A stretch of DNA of 64,000 nt from Candidatus Accumulibacter cognatus (GCA_013414765.1 CP058708.1:4149553-4213552); one strand, 5' to 3'. Shown: positions 35,996-46,015, counted from the stretch's first letter. Numbers and translations are program-made. Notes: generated from the letters alone by a model not told the origin.

Positions 35996-38900
35996 ATGCT
36001 GACTGCAACCGCGCAAGCCCTCGTCACCGCCAGCGCTGATGGCTTGCGTGCCTGCGTGGAAGGCGCGGCCGGCGCGGGCGCCGACTGGACCGCCAGCCGC
36101 GAGGAGGCTGCGCGACTGGGCCGAACGCCATGATCGGCTGGCCGGCCTGGACGACGCGGATAGCGAGCTGCTCGAGATCGGCCGCGAAATGGCGCGCTGG
36201 CTCGACGATTCCGGCTGGCTGAGCGGCTGGCTGCGCCGTCCCGGCGCGCGCCGGCTGATCCTGCAATCGCCCGATGTCGAGCACGACCTGGGACGCCTGT
36301 TGCACGACGCCCCGTGGGAGCTGCTGACCGCGCCGGGTGCCGAGTCCGGCCACCTGGCGGGCGACCCGCTGCGGCCGCTCGAGCTGGCACGCCGCCTCGG
36401 CGCCCCGGAAGACCCGCAGCAGCCCGTGCACGGCGATCTCTGCCTGCTGTTCATGGCGGCCGCGCCGCAGGGTGAAACGGTGCTCGACTTCGAAGCCGAG
36501 GAATCCAGCATCCTCGAGGCTACCAGGAGCCTGCATCAACTGCTGCTGACCGTCGAGGAAAGCGGCTCGCTCGCCGGTCTGCAGCAGCGCCTGTGCGCCA
36601 GCGAAGGCGTCGCGCCGGACATCGTCCACCTCAGCTGCCACGGCGGCGTGGACGACGGCTTGCCCGTGCTGTACCTCGAAGACGAACGCGGCCAGCGGCA
36701 AGCGGTGCCCGCGGCAAGACTCGCCGAGGTCTTGTCCGCCAGCCCGGAACTGCGGCTGGTCGTGCTCTCCGCCTGTGGCACGGCGGCGCAGACCAGCGAC
36801 GGCGAAGGGCGACGCAGCACGCTGGTGACCGACCTGATCTGCAGCGGCGTCGATCAGGTGCTCGGCTGGGACGGGTCGGTGGCCGACCGCGACGCGACGC
36901 AGTTCGCCGCCGAGTTCTACAAGGCGCTGACCGCGCGGCAGGATGTCGTCGCTGCCGCGGCCAGGGCAAGGCTGCGGCTGCACACCGAGCATGCACAGGA
37001 AGCACGCTGCGGCCGGCACTGGCACATGGCAAGGGTCTACCTCGGGCCGCGTGGCGGGCAAACGCTGCTCGCCCAGGGCGGGCAGCGGCGGGCGCTGCGC
37101 AGCGCCGTTGGCGAAGAACATTTTCTCGACAAGGCACGCGCCGCGGTGCCGGTGGCGACGCGCAGCCACTTCGTCGGCCGGCGGCGCGCGATCCAGCAGG
37201 TGCTCGGCGCCTTCGAGGACGGCCGGGCGGCGCTGGTGCACGGCATGGGCAACCTCGGCAAGTCGAGTTTGGCCGCGCGCATCGCACACGACCGCCTGCC
37301 GCAGCTCGCCTGTGTGGTGGTGTTCGGCCGCTACGACGCGCTGGAAGTCTGGGACCGCCTGCTGGACGCCTGCACGCCCGCCGAGCGGCCGCCATTCAGG
37401 GATCGCTGGCGCAGCCGGATCGCCGCCGACGAGCGACAACTGGCCGACGCGCTCGACGACCTCCTCGCCGGCCCGCTCGCCGCGCGGCCGGTGCTGCTGA
37501 TCATCGACGATCTCGAGCGCGTGCTCGAAGAACCACGGCCCGACCAGCCGAGCGTCCGGGTCCAGCCCGAACGGCGGCCGATGCTCGCTGCGGTGCTCAG
37601 GGCCTTCGGCCGGCAGCAACGCAGCAAGCTGCTGCTGACCAGCCGCTACACCTTCAGCCTGCCCGGCTCGGGTGGGCGCGATCTCGCTGACGACCTGGTG
37701 CTCGTGCCGCTGCGCGCCATGGACGAGAGCGACCGGCGCAAGCAGCAGCGTGCGTTGCTGCGCGACCTGCCGGAGCGGCAGGTCGCTCGTCTCGACCTCG
37801 CCCTGCTGCAGCGCGCCGGCGAGCTGGCCGACGGCAACCCCGGACTGCAGGCACTGCTCAGCCAGCCGGTGCTCGCCGGCGAGGCGCAGGCCGCCGGGCA
37901 GGCGTTTGCCGTCATCGAGCACTACCTGCAGCACGGCGTGCCGCCGGCGGCGATCCAGCACGAACTGGCATCCGGCCGCGCGGCCGACGAGCGAAACGCC
38001 GTGCTCGACTTCTTCCGGCGCATGGCCTTCGACACCTACCGCAACGCGCTGAGCAGCCAGCAGCTGCGCGCGCTGCAGGCCGGCTGCCTGTTCGCCAGCG
38101 GCCTGCCGCTGCCACTGCCAGCGCTGCAAGCCGCTGCCGGTGCCGCTGGCGTCCGCGATGCCGCCGCGGCCGTGCAGCGCCTGCTCGGCCTCGGCCTGCT
38201 CGACGACCACGGGCCACTGGCCGACATCGCGCACGCCGCCGTCAACCCGCTCGCCCGCCCGCTGGTCGATGCCATCGCGGACGACGACGCCCGGCAATGG
38301 GCGGCCGCCGCGCTGCCGGCGCTCGCAGACGCGTGGATCGACGGCGACACCTTCCGCTGGCCGGTCGCCTTTGCCGCCGAGGCCTGGCGCCTGATCGAGC
38401 GGACAGGGTCGCCGGCGCCGGCCCGGCTGATCGACGCCGCCACCGCCGTGCTCGCCCGCCATCGCCACGAGCAGGGCGACCGCGCCCAGGCCATCCTCGA
38501 TCAACTGGTCCGGCCGGCGCGCCAGGCGCTCGCTGCGCAAGGCCATGCCCCGTCCCGCGACTTCTGGTCTGCCGTCCATGACGTGGCGAACCGCGCCGGC
38601 GACACCGGCTTGCGCATGGCGAGCGTCGCGGGGCTCAAGAACCGCGCCACCTCGCCCTTCGAGCGTGGCTCGGCGCTGCTGCGGGAAGCATGGGCCGCCC
38701 AGTCCAGCGGTGATCCCGACGGCGCCGATGGCTGCTTTGCGGAGGCGGCGGAGCTTTTCCGTTCGGCCGGTGCAGACCGGGAGGTCGCGATTGCGCGCGG
38801 GGGGCAGGCCGACATCCTGCAGGCGCGCGGGCAGCTCGACGAGGCGCTGCGCATCCGGCTGGAAGAAGAGCTGCCGGTCTATGAAAAGCTCGGCGATGTG

Positions 38901-39716
38901 CGCGAGAAGGCGGTGACGCAGGGCAAGATTGCCGACATCCTGCAGGCGCGCGGGCAGCTCGACGAGGCGCTGCGCATCCGGCTGGAAGAACAGCTGCCGG
39001 TCTATGAAAAGCTCGGCGATGTGCGCTCGAAGGCGGTGACGCAGGGCCAGATTGCCGACATCCTGCAGGCGCGCGGGCAGCTCGACGAGGCGCTGCGCAT
39101 CCGGCTGGAAGAAGAGCTGCCGGTCTATGAAAAGCTCGGCGATGTGCGCGAGAAGGCGGTGACGCAGGGCAAGATTGCCGATATCCTGCAGGCGCGCGGG
39201 CAGCTCGACGAGGCGCTGCGCATCCGGCTGGAAGAAGAGCTGCCGGTCTATGAAAAGCTCGGCGATGTGCGCGAGAAGGCGGTGACGCAGGGCAAGATTG
39301 CCGACATCCTGGAGGCGCGCGGGCAGCTCGACGAGGCGCTGCGCATCCGGCTGGAAGAAGAGCTGCCGGTCTATGAAAAGCTCGGCGATGTGCGCTCGAA
39401 GGCGGTGACGCAATTCAAGATCGCTTCATTGCGTCTGGACAGGAACGAGCAGCAGACGGAGGAAGGTTTCCTGGCCATTTTCGAGAGCCTCCGCGAGGCC
39501 TTCGACATCGCCGCGCAGATGCGCATTCCCGACGGGATCTCGGCCGTCGGGCCGCTTTATGCGCAGTTTCTGGCAGTGGGGCAGGCGTTCGCGGCCGCGC
39601 TGCAGGTGCTGGCGCAAGTGGACGAAGCCTGTGCGGTGCTCGGCGACGAGGCCGGGCGGCAGTGGGCGGCTGATCTGCGGCAGCAGATCGAGGCGATGCC
39701 GGGCGGGCAGGCCTGA
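35996..39716 (+). CDS. CHAT protease-STAND NTPase-repeat protein, frameshift near the 5' end
   Basis: The expected start is ATG 35996 (MLTATAQALVTASADGLRAC, AAAGGA site). That frame ends at 36133, while the rest reads one base over from about 36108 (RLRDWAERHDRLAGLDDADS), so a single extra base is likely; the later frame alone could start at ATG 36039. With the frame joined, about 1240 residues: CHAT caspase-like domain with VHLSCHGG (His, about 215) and LVVLSACGTA (Cys, about 260); STAND/NB-ARC NTPase with VHGMGNLGKSSLAAR (about 416) and VLLIIDDLERVL; then helical repeats including five near-identical 41-residue units (about 938-1142). Family knowledge: CHAT proteases with TPR or STAND modules cleave a partner on activation. 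Confidence 0.85.
38808..39422 (+). repeat. Five tandem 123-bp coding repeats
   Basis: Units start at 38808, 38931, 39054, 39177 and 39300 and encode ADILQARGQLDEALRIRLEE followed by ELPVYEKLGDVREKAVTQGK plus one residue. Units differ at only a few positions (RSKAV for REKAV, EQLP for EELP, LEAR for LQAR), far less than typical diverged TPRs. Confidence 0.95.
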
Positions 39717-39875
39717 CGGCCGCGAAGCCCGGTTGGCACGCGCGCGAGCCTCATGCCGGAACCCGCCCAGGGCAGCGCGCGAAGCACTGCCTTTTGCCCT
39801 GCACGACAGGCCCTGACAGCCATCCGCCGATCGACCCGGCAGCCAGCCCTTGCCCCGTACCTCGAGGCGAGTTCG

Positions 39876-40751
39876 TCACGTCCCCCCGTCAGCCGGCGGC
39901 GAAGGACCGCGCGCCGCGGGATCGAGGTCAGCCGGCGGCCGATCGAGGCGATAGAAACGGACTCGCGCGGCGGGCGGCAGATCGACCGACTCCGGTTCGC
40001 CAATGAAGCGCAGCCCGGTGCTGCCTTCCCACGGGGCGAGCGGAGCGCGCGCCTGCGGCGAATGCGGATAGTAGAAATTGACCACCAGCGAAAGGCCGTG
40101 GCGGCGCTCCCACGCAGTGTCGAGCAGCGGATTGCCGTGTCCGCGCAGCGCCCTGCCGGCGGCTTCGACGGCGAGCCGCCACGCCGCTGCGTCCTGCGGA
40201 CAGAGAAAGTCGGCGGCGAAGGGCGAACGTCGCGAGACGGCCGGGTTGAACTGCTGCGGCTGGAAGATCACCCCGGCGACCCCGCTGCCGTAGCGCCGAC
40301 GCGCACTCGCCGACACCTCGGCCAGACGCACCCGGTTCATCGCGCCCCAGGCGATTCCGCGCGCCACCCGCAGATCGTCGGCGAAGCCGGTCGACCGCGC
40401 CTCGGCGTACACCAGCCGGGCCAGCAGTTCCTCGTCGCCCGGCCGGACGGCGAGAAGGATGTCCCGCGGCGCCTGCTCCGCCACGCGTCGCAGACATGAC
40501 GGCAGATCGTCGGCGACGGCTGCATGCGCCGCCAGCAAGCCGCAGGCCAGCGCCGCGAAGGCGGCGACTGGCAGCGCGCCGGCCGCGGCCAGCGTCTCTC
40601 GCCCCGCGCCGCCCGGCCCTTGCCAGCCCGCCGACTCCGCGCTGGCGCCGCGTCGCCCACTCACCGCGAAAGCCAGGGAAACGACGGCCAGGACGGCCAG
40701 GACGGCCAGGACGGCGACGAGCATGACGATTTGCGCAGTGTGGTGGTCCAT
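39876..40751 (-). CDS. Membrane-anchored cell-wall hydrolase (SleB/Hydrolase_2 type)
   Basis: 291 residues. N-terminal transmembrane helix (VMLVAVLAVLAVLAVVSLAF), a second hydrophobic stretch (LPVAAFAALACGLLAAHAAV), then the SleB-like catalytic domain: LLARLVYAEARSTGF (catalytic Glu), ARGIAWGAMNRVRLAE, GVIFQPQQFNPAVS and AAWRLAVEAAGRALRG. The C-terminus (VVNFYYPHSP...LRFIGEPESVDLPP) completes the fold. An AAGGAAGGAATGAAGGAAAG purine-rich leader gives the ribosome site. It probably trims peptidoglycan and converges with the CHAT gene. No immunity role is evident. Confidence 0.8.
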   Translation of the reverse strand: MDHHTAQIVMLVAVLAVLAVLAVVSLAFAVSGRRGASAESAGWQGPGGAGRETLAAAGALPVAAFAALACGLLAAHAAVADDLPSCLRRVAEQAPRDILLAVRPGDEELLARLVYAEARSTGFADDLRVARGIAWGAMNRVRLAEVSASARRRYGSGVAGVIFQPQQFNPAVSRRSPFAADFLCPQDAAAWRLAVEAAGRALRGHGNPLLDTAWERRHGLSLVVNFYYPHSPQARAPLAPWEGSTGLRFIGEPESVDLPPAARVRFYRLDRPPADLDPAARGPSPPADGGT

Positions 40752-41105
40752 CTTTCCTTCATTCCTTCCTTCTGATCGAAACCGGCCAATTGACGGACGC
40801 GGACACTCAAGAAATCTTGAGAATCGCCGTGCAATCCGGCCCAGGGTGCCTTGCCTATCGATGGAAAATGATTGACAGGTAGTTGATTTTCAAAAGTAAA
40901 ACAGCCTTCCGCAGGCGTTTCGGGAGGGGCGGCGAAATGCGCCGTTGCTGGAAGTTCTGCCCATGCCGCTGAGAGGCAGCCGGACCAGCTCGCCCGCCCC
41001 GATCGTCGTTCGATCCGCGAACTCACGCCGCAGGCGAATTATTGACCAGCGCCTTACGGCAAGTGTTAAGGTTTGGCTTTTCTCGGCGTTCGTGGGAGTC
41101 CATTG
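40752..41105. other. Intergenic region
   Basis: No gene supported. It holds divergent leaders for the cell-wall hydrolase (minus) and the Uma2 gene (plus). A short AT-rich stretch (40865-40905) could carry a promoter. A direct TTGACC (41042) with a weak -10 lies before the Uma2 gene. Confidence 0.35.
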
Positions 41106-41687
41106 ATGGTCAAGACTGCAGCTCCCCCGAGCTTCACCTTCGGGCACTACCTGGAGTGGGAAAACCGGCAGCCGATGCGCCACGAATTCATTCGCGGCGA
41201 GGTTTTTGCGATGACCGGCGCCAGCGATCTGCACAACGAACTGAGCGGCAATCTGTACACCCTCTTGCGCCAACACCTCCGCGGTACAGAGTGCCGGGTG
41301 TTCATGGCAGACGTGAAGCTGCGAGTCGAAGCGGCCGACTGCGGCTTCTACCCGGACCTGCTGGTGACCTGCGCCGAGAGCGACCGCGCCGACCGCCACG
41401 TCAAGCGCTCACCGGTCGTGGTGGTCGAAGTGCTGTCGGCAAGCACCGCCGCTTTCGACATCGGCGAGAAGTTCGCCGCCTACCGACAACTGGTCAGCCT
41501 GCGGGAATACGTGCTGGTCGATCAGGAGAGAATTCGCATCCAGGTGTATCGCCGCCTGAACGAACAGTGGTTCGTAGACAGCGTCGGTCCCGGCGAGCAA
41601 CTGCGGCTCGAAAGCGTCGGCCTGAAGTGCCCGGTCGAACGAGTCTATGAAGACCTGAGTCGGGCAGCCCCCGGCGCCAGGTCATGA
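41106..41687 (+). CDS. Uma2-family (DUF820) putative restriction-like nuclease
   Basis: 193 residues from ATG 41106 (GGGAG site). Fold markers of the PD-(D/E)XK Uma2 group: FTFGHYLEWENRQPMRHEFI, the start of the core strand RGEVFAMTGAS, DVKLRVEAADCGFYPDLLVT (catalytic Asp) and VVVVEVLSASTAAFD (Glu), then EKFAAYRQLVSLREYVLVDQ. Family knowledge: widespread, often multicopy, biochemically obscure; some act as nucleases. It is complete and unlinked to a methylase, so not a classical restriction gene. Confidence 0.85.
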   Translation: MVKTAAPPSFTFGHYLEWENRQPMRHEFIRGEVFAMTGASDLHNELSGNLYTLLRQHLRGTECRVFMADVKLRVEAADCGFYPDLLVTCAESDRADRHVKRSPVVVVEVLSASTAAFDIGEKFAAYRQLVSLREYVLVDQERIRIQVYRRLNEQWFVDSVGPGEQLRLESVGLKCPVERVYEDLSRAAPGARS

Positions 41688-41812
41688 TTTCCGGCACTCA
41701 TCGTCCGGGCTCCGCCTGTCGGCCCCGGCCGCACTGAGCACCTTCCGGGCCTTGCCCGCTGGCCAGCGCACTTCCCGTGTAGCAACTCTCAGGCCGGCGA
41801 ACGGGTGCTCGC

Positions 41813-44800
41813 TCATGCGTGCAGCTTCGGCAGGTGCTGGTGGATCCAGGCGATGGCGTCGTCTACGAAGGTGAAGACGACCGGGATGACCAGCAGGCTG
41901 AGGAAGGTAGAGCTGATCAGGCCGCCGATGACGACGATCGCCATCGGCGCGCGGAAACTCGGGTCGGTGCCGATCCCGATGGCGATCGGCAGCATGCCGG
42001 CACCCATCGCAATGGTGGTCATGATGATCGGCCGCGCCCGCTTGCGGCAGGCGTCGAGCAGGGCGTTCCCGCGGTCGAGGCCGTGCTCGCGGCGGGCGAG
42101 GATGACGTAGTCGACGAGCAGGATCGAGTTCTTGGTGGCGATGCCCATGAGCATGATCAGGCCGATCATCGACGACATCGAGATCGCCTGGCCGGTCACG
42201 AACAGCGCGAGGAAGGCGCCGGGCACCGAGAGGACCAGGGCGGCGAGGATGGTCGCCGGCTGCACGAAATCCTTGAACAGCAGGACCAGCAAGATGTAGA
42301 TGCAGAGCACGCCGGTGGCCATGGCCAGGCCGAAGCTCTGGAATAGCTCGGCCATCGACTCGGCGTCGCCGATCGTGGTCTGCAGCACGCCCTGCGGCAG
42401 GTTCTTCAGGCTGGGCAGGGCCATCGCCCGCTGCTCGATCTCGCCGAGCGGCTGGCCGTTCAGCTCGATCTCGAAATTGACGTTGCGCAGGCGGTCGTAG
42501 CGGTCGATCTCGGCCGGCCCGCCGGCGATGGCCAGCGTGGCGACGTTGCCGATGGCCACCGGCCCGTTCCGGCCGGGCACCGTCATCCGTTCGAGCAGGG
42601 CGAGGTCGCGGCGGGCGCCGGGTGGCAGTTTGACGACGATGGGCACCTGGCGCTGGGCGAGGTTGAGCTTGGCCAGGTCCTGGTCGTAGTCGCCGGCGGT
42701 GGCGATGCGCAGCGTGTCGGCGATGGCCTCGGAGGTGACGCCGAGATCGGCCATGCGCGCGAAGTCGGGGCGGATGACCAGCTCGGGGCGGACCAGGCTG
42801 GCCGTCGTCGTCACCGCGCCGATGCCGGGCAGGGTGCGCAGCTCGCGCTCGACGAGGCGGGCGTGCTCGGTGAGCACGGGCCCGTTCTCGCTGGCCAGCA
42901 CGAGGATGTACTTCTCGCCGCTCGAGCCGCCGAAGCCGACCTTGATCTGGGCACCGGGGATGACGGCGAGCGCCTCGCGCAGCTGGCGCTCGACATCCTG
43001 CTTGGTGGTGCCCGAGCGCTCGCCGCGCGGAGTCAGGTTCAAGGTCAGCGTCGCCTTGCGCACCTCGGCGGCGCCGCGCGGCATGAAGGGGTCGCTGCCC
43101 GAGGCGCCGCCGCCGACGGCCGTGTAGACCATCTTTACGTGCGGGTTGGCGCTGACGATGGCGCGCGCCTGCTCGGCCGCGGCAACCGTCTCGGCGAGTG
43201 TCGCGCCGGGCGGCAGGGTCACGTGCACCTGCGTCTGCGAGAGGTCGTCGGCGGGCAGGAAGCCGGTCGGCAGCAGCGGCACCAGCGCGAAGGAACCGAA
43301 GAAGAAGACGGCCGCGGCGGACAGCGTCGCCAGCCGATGCCTGAGGCACCAGGCCGCCCAGCCCTCGTAGCGCACCAGCCAGGCGGGTAGTGGCTTGTCG
43401 GCGACCGGCACGAGCAGGTAGGCGGCCATCATCGGCGTCAGCAGGCGGGCGACGACCAGCGAGAAGAACACCGCGATGGCCGCGGTCCACCCGAACTGGA
43501 CGAAGAATTTGCCGGCCACGCCGTTCATGAAGGCGGTCGGCAGGAAGACGGCGATCAGCGTGAAGGTGGTGGCGATGACCGCGAGGCCGATCTCGTCGGC
43601 GGCCTCCATCGCGGCCTGGAACGGCGTCTTGCCCATGCGCAGGTGGCGCATGATGTTCTCGATCTCGACGATCGCGTCATCGACCAGGATGCCGACCACC
43701 AGCGACAGCGACAACGCCGTCACCACGTTGAAGGTGAATCCCATCAGGTACATCACCGCGAAGGTGGGGATCGCCGACAGCGGCAGCGCCGTGGCCGAAA
43801 CGAAGGTCGCCCGCCAGTCGCGCAGGAAGAGCCAGACGACGATGACGGCGAGAATGGCGCCCTCGATCAGCAGCATCATCGACCCCTCGTAGTTTTCGAT
43901 CACCGGGTCGACGAAGTTGAAGGCCTCGGTCATCGTGATGTCCGGGTGCTCGGCGTTCAGCTTTTGAAGTGCCCTGCGCACTCCCTCCGCTACCTCGACC
44001 TCGCCGGCGCCGCGGCTGCGCGTGATCTCGAAGCCGACCACCGGCCGGCCGTCGAGCAGCGCCGCCGAGCGCGGCTCGCCGACCGTATCGGACACCGTCG
44101 CCACCTGGTCGAGGCGGATGCGGCGTCCGTCGGAAAGTACGATATCCAGCGCCGCCAGTTCCTCGGCCGATTGCACGGTGGCGATGGTGCGCACCGACTG
44201 CTCGATGCCGCCGATGTCGGCGCGCCCGCCCGAGGCTTCCTGCTGAACGCGGCGCAACTGGCGCGAGAGGTCGGCGGCGGTGGCGTCGAGCGCCAGCAGG
44301 CGGGCCGGGTCGAGCTCGACGCGGACTTCGCGCGTCACTCCACCGACGCGGGCAATCGCGCCGACCCCGCGCACGGCGAGCATGGCCTTGGCGACGGTGT
44401 TGTCCACGAACCAGGAGAGCGCCTCGTCGTCCATGCGCTGCGAGGCCACCGTATAGGTCAGGATCGGCGCTCCGGCGACGCTGATGCGTCCGATCACCGG
44501 GTCGCGCAGGTCGCCAGGCAGGTCGGAGCGGATGCGCGAGACCGCATCGCGCACGTCGTCGACCGCTTCCTGAACCGGTTTTTCGAGGCGGAACTCGACG
44601 GTCACCGTCGCCATGCCGTCCTGGACTTTGGTATAGATGTGCTTGATGCCCTGCACGGTGGCGACCGAGTTCTCGATCTTGCGTGCGACCTCGGTCTCCA
44701 TCTGCGCCGGTGCGGCGCCAGGCAGCGTCGCGGTGACGGTCACCGTCGGCAGGTCGATGTCCATGAACTGCTGGATCTTCATCGCCCGGAAGGCGAGGAT

Positions 44801-44875
44801 GCCGGCCAGCGTGAGCAGGACGAAGAGGAGGATCGCCGGAATCGGGTTACGGATCGACCAGGCCGAAACGTTCAT
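41813..44875 (-). CDS. RND (HAE1-type) efflux transporter
   Basis: 1020 residues, the normal length. First helix IPAILLFVLLTLAGILAF, porter domains with PGAAPAQMETEVARKIE, then the helix-4 relay with VVGILVDDAIVEIEN (the paired Asp of proton translocation), and the second half with IGLIMLMGIATKNSILLVDY. Inner-membrane H+ antiporter for drugs or metals, together with the adaptor encoded immediately upstream (4-base overlap, ATGA). No outer-membrane channel gene follows. Two C-terminal fragments of an RND gene of this type lie at 10091 and 27342, so this locus or a relative was duplicated and broken. Confidence 0.93.
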   Translation of the reverse strand: MNVSAWSIRNPIPAILLFVLLTLAGILAFRAMKIQQFMDIDLPTVTVTATLPGAAPAQMETEVARKIENSVATVQGIKHIYTKVQDGMATVTVEFRLEKPVQEAVDDVRDAVSRIRSDLPGDLRDPVIGRISVAGAPILTYTVASQRMDDEALSWFVDNTVAKAMLAVRGVGAIARVGGVTREVRVELDPARLLALDATAADLSRQLRRVQQEASGGRADIGGIEQSVRTIATVQSAEELAALDIVLSDGRRIRLDQVATVSDTVGEPRSAALLDGRPVVGFEITRSRGAGEVEVAEGVRRALQKLNAEHPDITMTEAFNFVDPVIENYEGSMMLLIEGAILAVIVVWLFLRDWRATFVSATALPLSAIPTFAVMYLMGFTFNVVTALSLSLVVGILVDDAIVEIENIMRHLRMGKTPFQAAMEAADEIGLAVIATTFTLIAVFLPTAFMNGVAGKFFVQFGWTAAIAVFFSLVVARLLTPMMAAYLLVPVADKPLPAWLVRYEGWAAWCLRHRLATLSAAAVFFFGSFALVPLLPTGFLPADDLSQTQVHVTLPPGATLAETVAAAEQARAIVSANPHVKMVYTAVGGGASGSDPFMPRGAAEVRKATLTLNLTPRGERSGTTKQDVERQLREALAVIPGAQIKVGFGGSSGEKYILVLASENGPVLTEHARLVERELRTLPGIGAVTTTASLVRPELVIRPDFARMADLGVTSEAIADTLRIATAGDYDQDLAKLNLAQRQVPIVVKLPPGARRDLALLERMTVPGRNGPVAIGNVATLAIAGGPAEIDRYDRLRNVNFEIELNGQPLGEIEQRAMALPSLKNLPQGVLQTTIGDAESMAELFQSFGLAMATGVLCIYILLVLLFKDFVQPATILAALVLSVPGAFLALFVTGQAISMSSMIGLIMLMGIATKNSILLVDYVILARREHGLDRGNALLDACRKRARPIIMTTIAMGAGMLPIAIGIGTDPSFRAPMAIVVIGGLISSTFLSLLVIPVVFTFVDDAIAWIHQHLPKLHA

Positions 44876-45963
44876 TTCGCGGCAGCCGCCACGACGCGTA
44901 CCGGGTCGCCGTCGGCGAGGAAGCCGCCACCGGTCGCCACCACGCGCGCCTGCGGGTCGAGGCCGGAAACGATCTCGATGCGCTCGCCGACGCGTCGCCC
45001 GGTCGCGACCTTGGTCTGGGCGACGCGCGCCTGTTCGCCATCGCCCTCGAGGCGGAAGACATAGGCGAAGCCGTCACGCAGGACGACCGCAGACTGCGGC
45101 AGGGTCAGGGCCAGGGCGCGGCCGAGCTCGAATTCGCCGCGCGCGAACATGCCGGCGCGCACGGCCGCGGCGGACGCCGGAATATCGACAAAGACCAGTC
45201 CGTTGCGCGTCTGCGGGTCCACGCTCGGTGCGACGCGACGCACGCTGCCACGCACTGCCGTGCCATCCGGCCCGGTCAGCGTCGCCGCCCCGCCCGGCGC
45301 CACGCGGGCAAGGTCGGCGGCCGGCACCTCGGCGCGCCATTCCAGGCGCCCGCCGCGGATCAGGCGGAACAGTTCCTGCCCGGTTTGGGTCAGTGAGCCG
45401 ACCGTCGCGTCGCGTGCCGAGATCACGCCGTCGTCAGGGGCCAGCACGCGTGTCTTGCCCAGCTTCAGCTCGGCTGCCTGCTGGCGGGCGCGGGCAGCGG
45501 CAAGGCGCGAACTGGCGGTGTGCTCGGCGGTCTGGTACTGGGTATGCAACTGGGCGCTGTAGAAGCCCTTCTCGCGCAGTTCCTGCGCACGCACGGCGTT
45601 GGCCCTGGCCTCGGCAGCGCTCGCCTCCAGTTCGGCGACGGCGGCGCGCGCCTCGGCCGCTTCGCTGGCCACCGTATCGTCGGCAATGCGGGCGAGCACC
45701 TGGCCTTTCCTGACGATATCGCCAACGTCGGTGTCGACGGCGGTGATGCGGTAGTTGGCGATCTCGGCACCGATCACCGCTTCCTGCCAGGCGACGACGT
45801 TGCCGTTGGCGGCCAGCGTGCGCGGCCAGTCTTCGTTCTGCGGGGCGACGGCAGTCACCGTCAGCGCCGGCTTGCCGGCCAGCGCCGCGGCCTTGGGTGC
45901 GGGGGCCTCGCCGCAAGCGGCGAGGACAAGTGCGAGGAGGAGGTGGGCGGCTGGCTTCAGCAT
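44872..45963 (-). CDS. Periplasmic adaptor lipoprotein (membrane-fusion protein) of the RND pump
   Basis: 363 residues. Lipoprotein signal LLLALVLAAC (lipobox LAAC), then a barrel-sandwich lipoyl domain split by a coiled coil: VGDIVRKGQVLARI, the hairpin ASEAAEARAAVAELEASAAE to ARARQQAAELKLGKTRV, then APDDGVISARDATVGSLTQTG. Beta-barrel and membrane-proximal domains follow (PQSAVVLRDGFAYVFRLEG). It links the inner-membrane RND protein to an outer-membrane channel. The start abuts a stray response-regulator fragment at 45968, so its native promoter region may have been replaced by rearrangement. Confidence 0.9.
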   Translation of the reverse strand: MLKPAAHLLLALVLAACGEAPAPKAAALAGKPALTVTAVAPQNEDWPRTLAANGNVVAWQEAVIGAEIANYRITAVDTDVGDIVRKGQVLARIADDTVASEAAEARAAVAELEASAAEARANAVRAQELREKGFYSAQLHTQYQTAEHTASSRLAAARARQQAAELKLGKTRVLAPDDGVISARDATVGSLTQTGQELFRLIRGGRLEWRAEVPAADLARVAPGGAATLTGPDGTAVRGSVRRVAPSVDPQTRNGLVFVDIPASAAAVRAGMFARGEFELGRALALTLPQSAVVLRDGFAYVFRLEGDGEQARVAQTKVATGRRVGERIEIVSGLDPQARVVATGGGFLADGDPVRVVAAAAK

Positions 45964-45967
45964 GTTG

Positions 45968-46015
45968 AGTCACCGTCTGGGGCGTCGGCTACCGCTTCGA
46001 AGAGACTACTCCTCC
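45968..46015 (+). pseudogene. Orphan response-regulator C-terminus
   Basis: Reads VTVWGVGYRFEE, identical in protein and nearly in DNA to the end of the OmpR-type regulator at 921-957, then drifts into unrelated sequence. The rest of that regulator is absent. It lies back-to-back with the adaptor start, marking a rearrangement breakpoint. Confidence 0.7.

Noticed and set aside
36024-39413. Very long minus-strand open frame (1129 codons) opposite the CHAT gene
   Set aside because: It mirrors the GC-rich plus-strand gene, has repeats only because the sense strand does, and has no domain signature. The sense frame has clear CHAT/STAND motifs.
38808-39422. Tandem repeats as a possible CRISPR array
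   Set aside because: Units are contiguous 123-bp coding repeats in frame, without spacers or repeat palindromes. No cas genes are present and I found no CRISPR array anywhere in the window.
39876-41687. SleB-like hydrolase and Uma2 nuclease as extra members of the CHAT module
   Set aside because: The hydrolase is convergent and membrane-anchored; Uma2 genes are scattered widely without fixed partners. Neither shows operon spacing with the CHAT gene.
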